Positions 55,988 through 64,000 of a stretch of 64,000 nucleotides of DNA are shown here, one piece after another. A program made the translations under genes and the position numbers. Each line of letters starts with the position of its first letter. Positions within the stretch are counted from its first letter, which is position 1. Origin of the DNA: Agelas oroides (taxonomy: Eukaryota; Porifera; Demospongiae; Agelasida; Agelasidae); the NCBI GenBank assembly GCA_949130485.1, contig OX422197.1, positions 3,416,205 through 3,480,204 on the forward strand, in the 5' to 3' direction. Below the pieces are notes generated by a model. That model saw only the letters and a list, made by a program, of their open reading frames with translations, searched no databases and was not told where the DNA came from.

Positions 55988-58296
55988 CGGGAAATAAGGT
56001 CACAGTATGGCTTGAGTCACTGACATATTTCATCATCTTCTTGAGCTTGGCGAATCGCCTCAAGTCGTTGCCCAGTTGCTGCTAGACTGTTGCATCACTG
56101 CATGACTTTTCAACCTCTACTTTGAGTTCGTCATCATTGGCAGAGAACATCAACACCAGTGCCCGAGATGTCAGCCACAGTGAAGTTCTTGCCTGGTACA
56201 TACGTGATGGAATACATTAACCTCCGAACCTCATCCGAAACCTCTGCACTCTAGCGAGAAGCTCTTTGATCCCAGAAGAGTACAGTGTGATAAAGCTGTC
56301 AGCAGATTCTCCTTCCTCCTGCCTGCATTGATTGAACTTGCTCATTCAAATATCAGTTTTTTGCACTTCATAAAATGCACTTCAAACTTTGTCTTCGCCG
56401 TGTCATAATTTTTCGTCTTTTTGTCAGACAAACCCATCAAGCACGTATGTCATCTGCTTTGTTTCCCATTGCATATACAAGCGTAGTGACCTGGCTTTCC
56501 TAGTCTTTTAACTGTCAATCCCAACACTTAGTGAAATCTTTTGAATCGTCAACACCATTTGGGTCACTGCTCCGCAGACTAAAATCACATTTTTCAGGAG
56601 GAGCGATCTGACATACTGCCATTGTTACTATCTCGGGTACTGCAGTCTGTCACTCACTCAGATTACGATCCCACCGCTGCCACCCTGTCCTGGTACAAGT
56701 AAATATCATTCAACTCAAGAGCATAGCCTGGACAAAACCAGTGCAATGAAACTCAAGAGAACAACAGAACAGTGGTAGAATAGCAGCTACATGGGGCTCA
56801 TGCCCATGCATTACATATTCAATGCATTATCTACTTAGCAATGTCCAATGTCCTACCACCACAATCTGGTGCCCTTAGTACCTGATCAGGAGGTTGGATA
56901 CATGGAGATTAGAAGTTTGCAAAATTCCTAGGCACTAATTTTCTACCGCCAATTAAAGAGCGCAACAGCTCTCGAGCACTATATTAACAAGATAATGGCA
57001 GTAGTTCAGGAAATGAGTTTCATCTCCTATGCCATTTTCACAGATCTCACAGGTCCCCTGTAGTAGTAGAGTTTTGGATGCTCTGTACTCTGCCATTACA
57101 CCTATAACTCTATAAAGTTACATCAAGCACATGTGATCTACGTATCTTCTATGCCATCCCTCACACAGTAAAATAGCAAAGTGGTGCACTCAACAGTCTC
57201 TCACTTACTGTGGCTCCGGGCACAATTGCTGTCAACACTTCTTCAAAAATGGTAGCTCGATAGATCCTTCTGTCTCGCTTTGTAGTATCACTTGGTAACA
57301 CTGTTCGTATTACAGCTTGATACTTTAATTTTTGCGAAACATTTTACACTGTCTACCACCTCCAAAGTGGCTGTGATTTTGGAGCTGCAATTCACACAAC
57401 TTAGTTATTCTCAGCTGAGGACTGCTTTCACAAACCCTTCGACCACTGCTACTGCTGCAAGTTCCTCGTCATTTCAGTTACATCATTGTTGATGTGTTGA
57501 ATGGTACCTTTCTCAGACACTGAAAGGTATTTCTTCCCTTGGAAGACTTTGTCATGTGCATCTGCAATCTAATAGCAGCAATTTTGCTGTAAACTACCAA
57601 TGTTCTCTTCCCCTTTCGAATAGTCTCGTTGGCATCCCCCACAACACATTCTTGCTTTGTTAACCGTCACCAGCTGTCTTTGACTTGAAGATGTTCAAGA
57701 ACTCCAACAAGCATTGTTTTCACAGTTACGGTCACTGACTGCATAACTGCCAAGTTCTCAAGCTCTTCGATGCGTACTTCAGTCGATGCATCAGGATCAA
57801 TACGACTATGGTCTTCCAGTAACTTAAACTTCTTTGGTGATGATCCAACTTCGGATCTGCTTGCTACTACATTGCTGCATCAAGTGATTCTTGCAACTGT
57901 GACCTCAGTTGAGGCTGAAACAAAACCATCCCCATGGTCTTCTTCCCATCACTGAGTTTTTCCAGCAAAAGCATTTTATTTTGGTATTTTTTTTACTGTA
58001 TTTGACCGGTGATAGTTCAGTGACACCACCATGGATTGTCACGCACTCCTGTGGAGCCGATACTTCACCGACTTCATTTCATCAGCCTTGTGCTTTTTGG
58101 TAGCCATAGCGAATACGATTGCACGCAACACAGTGATTTCAGTGTTGTTAGACTCACCTTTTTATACCCTCTGCACCAGACCTCTTCATAAACCCAGCTG
58201 CAACCTGATTTGTTGATTGCAAAGTGATCCTCTCAAATACTAGACCAGAACAAGCTGATCTTTTGCCTGACCTGATCGTAAAAAGCAAGGTGATCC
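55988..58296. other. No recognisable gene
   Basis: Short frames only. 58160-58290 and 58740-58960 are diverged copies of one sequence with phrases GACCTGATCGTAAAA and AAAGTGATCCT, separated by the MITE insertion. Confidence 0.35.
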
Positions 58297-58737
58297 TAGC
58301 CTCGTTCCTAGGCCTCCCCCGTTTTACCTTCCGTTTGCGTTCACAATAATACACGGGAGCGGAAGGCCGGCAAAAAACGGGGAAGGCCTGGGAGCATTCA
58401 TCACGTGAGTGGACGCGAGGTGGACGTAGGGGGGGAGGGGCTGATATTTATATACGTACTAAACTTGAAAGCGAGTTTCTTACCGGTCAAGACGAGTAGT
58501 TTTACATCACGCTAAGGTCTGGAGTCCGAAAACGCGGTAGAGCGCTCGAACGGATGGTCCTGTGCGTTGTTTTGGCAGTTGGGCCCCTCCCCCCCTATGT
58601 CCACCTCGCGTCCACCTGACGTCATTCACGTGATGAATGCTCCCAGGCCTTCCCCGTTTTTCGCCAGCCTTCCGCTCCCGTGTATTATTGTGAACGCAAA
58701 CGGAAGGTAAAACGGGGGAGGCCTGGGACCGAGGCTA
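58297..58737. mobile_element. 441-bp TAGCCTCG MITE with 9-bp duplication
   Basis: Begins TAGCCTCGTTCCTAGGCC and ends GGCCTGGGACCGAGGCTA. TIRs of about 140 bp. Flanked by AGGTGATCC (58288-58296 and 58738-58746). Confidence 0.95.
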
Positions 58738-59850
58738 AGGTGATCCTATACTGAACCTGAACAAACTAAAATGTCATCTTTTACCGGACCTGATCGTAAA
58801 AGGCAAAGGGATCCTATGCTGGACCTCAACAAACTACCAAAATCGTATTTTACCGGACCACAACGTAAAACCTGCTGCAATCTCATTCGTCGATTCCAAA
58901 GTGACTGATCCTCTGAAAGTAATTCTCTGAAAGTGATCCTATCCTTTACCAGACCAGTGCATAACAGTATGTTGTGACGTTTAATAGCAATTTGCCTTAC
59001 ATCACATATTATGCCTTGTCTAGCTTACCTGACAGTATTATCTAGTACTTACACACAGGTCATGCCTTGGCTAGCTTTTCATTTGCTTCTAAATGCAAAC
59101 CGAACTATGGGGTTAAACCTGCTGGACATGTGCAACTGACTGCAATGAGTTAATAATTAAATAGCGATAACGTTTCTATGGTACTGTAACAACAATATAC
59201 TGCATGGTGCATGCACAATGTCATCCACAAAATATACAGTGTACTTAGTCTATCCTACGAAGCTGCCAATTTAAAAATGTTAAAATTTTGACGAATAGGA
59301 TCGTCCTCATCTCCACGCACTTCCTCCCATTCTCTCCTCTCTAAGTCTGCAGACTGTACGTAGGTTTGATAAACCTGAGAATCCCATCTTCCTAGAAGCT
59401 GCAGTTAGCAACATTAGATGAAAAATCCACTACAACAGTTATGTCATATATGTGTAGTTTCTGGGACTTGTTGCCAGGTGGCATAGTATGCAGCAGTTCT
59501 GCGGCAGCTATGGGTTTTGAAAACCAAGGTATCCAAGTCTGCATGTGTGCAAAAAAAAAAAAAAGAAAAGAAAAGACAAACCAATCTCAGGATTGAAACT
59601 GCGCTTGTAACTATCTTGCATTCTGGACATATCATCATCTTCTTGAAAATCTTTCTAAGTGATTTTTTCTGCATAGGTTTTCCCAGAGATGGCTTTGAGA
59701 GATTAGGGAACAGTGGACCACTTTCAAGACCATAGCAAGTACTGTAAAGAAATAATAAGACAAAGACTTACCATGTCCTTATTGATCAGTCTTTGATCGT
59801 CTGATGGTCACAAACATAAACCTGGGAAGCCCACTGTCCAGGGAAATCTC
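58738..59850. other. No recognisable gene
   Basis: Diverged repeat copies near the left, an A-run with AAAAG units at 59548-59575, nothing else. Confidence 0.35.
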
Positions 59851-61462
59851 TAGCCTCGAACCCAGGCTTTCCGTTCCGGATTGTGTCTCGCAGCTTTGGA
59901 GAAAAATCGGGAGGGAAAGCCTGGACGGATTTCTCACGTGATACGGTGGCACCGTGACGTCAATCTACCAGCCGAGAAGGCAACACGTCACACGGAATGT
60001 TCTTCTTGTGAGGGCTGCTGAGGGAAAGAAGATGCGGGAGTCAACACCAGGTCCAAGGCGATAGAGTTACCTGGCGTGTGGGCTCTTTGTTCACCAAGCG
60101 TAGCTACAGCAGCCGACTGGATATTTTAGTAGTCACAGTTTTGCCGAAATACTGAAGCTTATGCATGGGCGCCACGAAAAAGCCTTATATTCATAGTTCC
60201 CGTATGAACTCCTGGGCTACCTCGAAATATATTTTGTGATGCTACAACTGATTTCATCATGTTTAATAATGAATACATTGCCAAAGCAGATTGAAACAAC
60301 ATGTACAAGGGGTCCAAGGCATGCAGGGTCCATAAGAGTCTGCTGAACTTGAGTAGGTCGTGAAGTACATAGGTTTCTGACCTCATCCTGGGGAGAAGTA
60401 CCATGGGTACTAAGGCAAACATTCCAGCCACAGTCACAGACTGTTAGTGTTCTTGTCATTGGAATTAGAGAGTGCAGTAATAGCATTGCTCACACCACGT
60501 TGACTTGCGATCAATCAATTCAGTCCGTCATTTATGTCCAGGACACTGATATATGCCAGACTTCTTTCAGCTTGAGAGGGTCCAGTTCATCAGTCTGACA
60601 GTGCAGTTCAAGAGACCATGAAGCTATTGATGTTGATAGGAAATGCCGTGGTTGATATCCATTTATTCATATCTCTTGAAGGACTGATAACTTCTTCATA
60701 TATTGCTCTTTGAGGTCACATGACTGGCCCCTAGCTTGCTCTCCCATCTCAACCGACTTGGAGATCTCAAACAAAACTCAGTCCCTGACAGTAGTGACGA
60801 TCAAACTAGCACTGACAGCAAAGCTCTGTGCGTTCTCCTGAAGGGCATGTCAGGAAGGGCAAAAAGATTACAGAAGTTCATGGTTATTGCTCAGGCAACA
60901 AGTAAACATGAACAATATAACCACTAAAAAACTGCAGACGATCACATAACTTCAGCACTGCACCAACATCATCATTACTACAGGCAAATTTATTTTTGTC
61001 AACATTTGTATGTCCTGTTACCAAGCCCAGGAATACCTAACAGCTAAACAGCGAGAAAAGCAGTGTGGCTACTAGACACAACCCTTGGATCTAGTGGTCT
61101 GAGATTGTTCCAAAACAGCTCTAATTATTGCCCATCAAAGTTTCTTCATGCTCAACTTATTCACACACTTAATACAACTTCCTTTACTTTGTACAAGATC
61201 TCAACTCACAGTTTTATATCCATCTTCGCCAGTTCTTGAGATTAACAAGGCCATATGCAGCTGGATTCTTGGGGAAGAACTCTTCTTAGCGTTTCCGCGA
61301 CAAAGCCACACCCATCACGTTATGACGTTACTGGCGTTTGCAAGGCTCTGCTGTGACGACGGTGCCACCGATCACGTGAGAAATCCGTCCAGGCTTTCCC
61401 TCCCGATTTTTCTCCAAAGCTGCGAGACAAAATCCGGAACGGAAAGCCTGGGTTCGAGGCTA
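59851..61462. mobile_element. 1.6-kb TAGCCTCG element with 9-bp duplication
   Basis: TIRs of about 100 bp, almost identical, begin TAGCCTCGAACCCAGGCTTT. Flanked by GGAAATCTC (59842-59850 and 61463-61471). It is the largest member here. Interior frames (for example - strand 60217-60486 with VCDCGWNVCLSTHG) are short and unrecognised, so it is probably nonautonomous. Confidence 0.95.
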
Positions 61463-61471
61463 GGAAATCTC

Positions 61472-61931
61472 CCCTGTGATCGGATCAGTCGGCACATCTA
61501 GATCTTCATTTTTGAGTGCAGCTGCTTCTACTTCGCACAGAAAGAGAGCACAAGAGAACAAGATATATGCCCATCCTCTGAACACAACATCTGTTGAGCC
61601 CTTTCTTGGACAATGACAAATAATTTCTAGAGTAGGTTGCCTAACAAGCCATTGCAGTGGCATACAAACACGCGCGATTGACATAGAACTTGACTTGGCA
61701 ACAACTTGTACTATTCCAACGAAATACTACTATTTTCAAAGCAAGACACACATATATAGAGAGAGGGGGCCCCAGAGGCGCACAAAGAACAAAAGTGAGG
61801 CTAACAAAAAAACCACCAACACATTAGCACATAAGTGTTGATGACATAAGAATCCACAAAAGGCCATTCAAAAATTAGATTAACATATGAGATAAGCATT
61901 AAGTCACAGCTAAAACTTGAAATCAACATAT
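61472..61931. other. No recognisable gene
   Basis: Nothing beyond short frames. Confidence 0.3.
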
Positions 61932-62113
61932 ATAACCTGTTACCTAGGCAACATCTAAGAATGTTGCTTATATCTCTCTTCTACAGTGATGTTGCCTAGG
62001 TAACAGGTTAAATAATAGTTATATCCCTCCCTGGGGGGTGGTCGTTTTACACATTGGTGTAGCCTGACACCAATGTGCAAGACCACACCCCAGGGAGGGA
62101 TATAACTATTACA
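61932..62113. repeat. Two adjacent hairpins
   Basis: First: AACCTGTTACCTAGGCAACA (61934) with its inverse (about 61988-62010). Second: AATAGTTATATCCCTCCCTG (62012) with its inverse ending near 62110; its centre is ACACATTGGTGTAGCCTGAC. Both are near-perfect and directly abut. Confidence 0.95.
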
Positions 62114-64000
62114 TAGAGTGTCCAAATCCAACAACATCGAAAATCTGCAAACACGTTCCTAAAGCTTTAAATAATACATGTGTTAGTCATAGGTATAAGA
62201 AATGGCTACAAACTGGACTGATAAAGAGATTTTCCAGCTTATTGAGCGGTGCATAGCAGTATGATATGATTGGTAGATTTTTAGAAGCAGTTAAAGGAAC
62301 TAGCGAGAAACCATGTTTATGGCAGGCTGCCCAGATTGTTGACCACTGTAGAAAGTAAGGATACAAGAAAATAGCCACAGAAGCAAAGGAAGGACAAAAT
62401 GGAACTGCCTACCAGTGATTCTTGACACACTGACGGACAAAAGTAGGAGGATGTGATAAGATGTCATATGAGAATGCAGATGGAGCAGAAAGTGAAAAGA
62501 GTGATGTACCTCTAACGCATGTTCCAATCTTTTAAAAGCAGACCCAGGTATTTCCATTAAAGGTAAAATTTGGGGCAAGCCAGCCACCCACTCCACCTGT
62601 ACTATGTATCTTTTCATCTATCACATAGCCTGTTTCCAAAGTGTATTGCGCCAAGTGACATCATCAAGCTGAAATCTAACATCAACAAAAGTGGTCGTAA
62701 TTGTGAAGGAAATACCATGGGAATAATAGCCCACAACGCAAGATCAGTTACACCATCAGTCCGTACATTATGTAGCCTTGTGTTTTCTCGCAGGGGCCAT
62801 TTGTGGCAGTTTAGTGAACAGTTAGCCTAGAGAAGCCATAGTAAGCCTAGGGAAGCTTGGCCTTCACAGCTTACATGCGTTCACAAGTAGCTTTGTTCCT
62901 CTGAAGAGATCCATAATATGGTGTATTCGTGGTAGCAATACACTGCCCTTTTCTCCTTCAACTATTATAAGTACGATCCGTGAGGGGTAAATGGGCAGCA
63001 TATCACTACACTAGCTTACATACCATATGGCAAGAAATTTTCCTGATTGACCTTGTACTAACATTTCTTGTAAAATTTTTGTAGTTTGACATTGGGAAAG
63101 CCATGCCCACTCTGTTGTACAAACTGGTGAAGTGATGGCAGGTCACAGTTTACAAAGGCATGCGGGATACTGTTATTGGTGAGGAACATCTTTGCAACCG
63201 ACAGTCCAAGAACAACCTTTCTGTTCGAGAAGCAGCGATGAATGTGGCTGTCACTGAATGTAGTCAGTTTTTATAGTACTACCACATTAGCTGAAATAAC
63301 AACAAATGGCAATATCTTTTGTTATGCATTACATGACAAAAAGCTGGAGGAGCCTAGAAATGAAGCTAGATCACCCTCTTCCTGTAGCAAAGCATACACA
63401 TGCCTGTAATGCACCATATCTTCATTTCTGTCTGAGCTCTGACTCCAAAAACGAACCCAAGTGCACTTTCAGGCTTAATTAGCAGACTCGTGTGTGACCT
63501 TAACCATGCCCACTCATTAACGAGCATGCAATAGTGAGCACTCTTGGTTGGCAAACACCCGCTTGGAACCCAAGAAGCCTTCCCTGCCAGAAATGAACCC
63601 CCTAAAAGGTGAGAGTAGCGTTTTCTAAGCCTGCTCATGCATGCAGCCAGGGCGAGAATGGCTGACTTGCATGATGACGTCACGCACGAGGGCTGGGGTA
63701 AAACTTGGACGGTGTGCTATAGAGAATGTATGGGGATTTTGTACTCCTCCTGATAAACACTGTTGTAACTTGTGATCAGTAGTAGCTGTTGCTGACCACA
63801 GCAGAATGTTCTATTGCCTGAATAGTTTCTAGGCACTTCAGACGTTGCGCAATGTTTCAGCTAGCACGCAAAGCTATGCACGGCGCCCAAGAGTCCCAAA
63901 AGATCAGCATTGGCGTGCCTTTCCCCTGGCTTGTAGGAGATGGTGTAGTCATACGCGCTTAAGTCAGTGCCCATCTCTGAATTCTTGCAGAAGCAAGCGG
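62114..64000. other. No recognisable gene at right edge
   Basis: Frames up to 105 codons lack splice or homology support. No PSMD13 exon is seen. Confidence 0.3.

Overview
The window looks like repeat-rich nuclear DNA of an invertebrate animal, most likely a sponge or another early-branching metazoan. This is inferred from spliced GT-AG genes, long repeat-filled introns, and element families I associate with sponges and cnidarians (STPR-repeat/Pif1 Helitron-like proteins, pogo-like ORFs with an N-terminal SIRSYFKP motif, kinase-like genes). The species cannot be fixed from sequence alone.

The only confidently recognised host gene is PSMD13 (Rpn9, a 26S proteasome lid subunit) on the + strand. 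Four exons (1314-1400, 27254-27349, 47917-47992, 48364-48443) keep order, strand and reading phase. The first part of the window is therefore mostly two giant introns (25.9 kb and 20.6 kb) filled with mobile elements. No later PSMD13 exon was found to the right end.

Two large DNA transposons stand out in intron 1. Element A (3179-11036) has terminal inverted repeats (TIRs) and a TTA duplication. It carries a five-exon accessory gene with a fully open frame and a large DDE-like gene ending in a PHD finger, with a 42-bp coding minisatellite and two in-frame TGA codons. A 1-kb relative with the same ends lies at 13022-14010. Element C (15331-22593) has about 31-bp TIRs and two divergent spliced genes: a nine-exon, 929-codon DDE-type (DUF7869-like) transposase on the - strand and a five-exon accessory gene on the + strand. 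They share a 370-bp central promoter region with three palindromic repeats. The last intron of each gene holds the same about 33-bp satellite in mirror orientation, so the element is nearly symmetrical.

The remainder holds two copies of a zinc-ribbon element, pogo-like, hAT, piggyBac, Crypton and Helitron/Pif1 remnants, a broken Ty3/Gypsy fossil, a broken kinase-like gene, an STPR-repeat protein, two unidentified spliced genes (26.1-26.8 kb and 34.5-35.2 kb), and many small TIR elements. One MITE family begins TAG, ends CTA and makes perfect 9-bp duplications. There are also strong palindromes and coding minisatellites. The last 8 kb (56-64 kb) has little recognisable coding sequence apart from TIR elements and hairpins.
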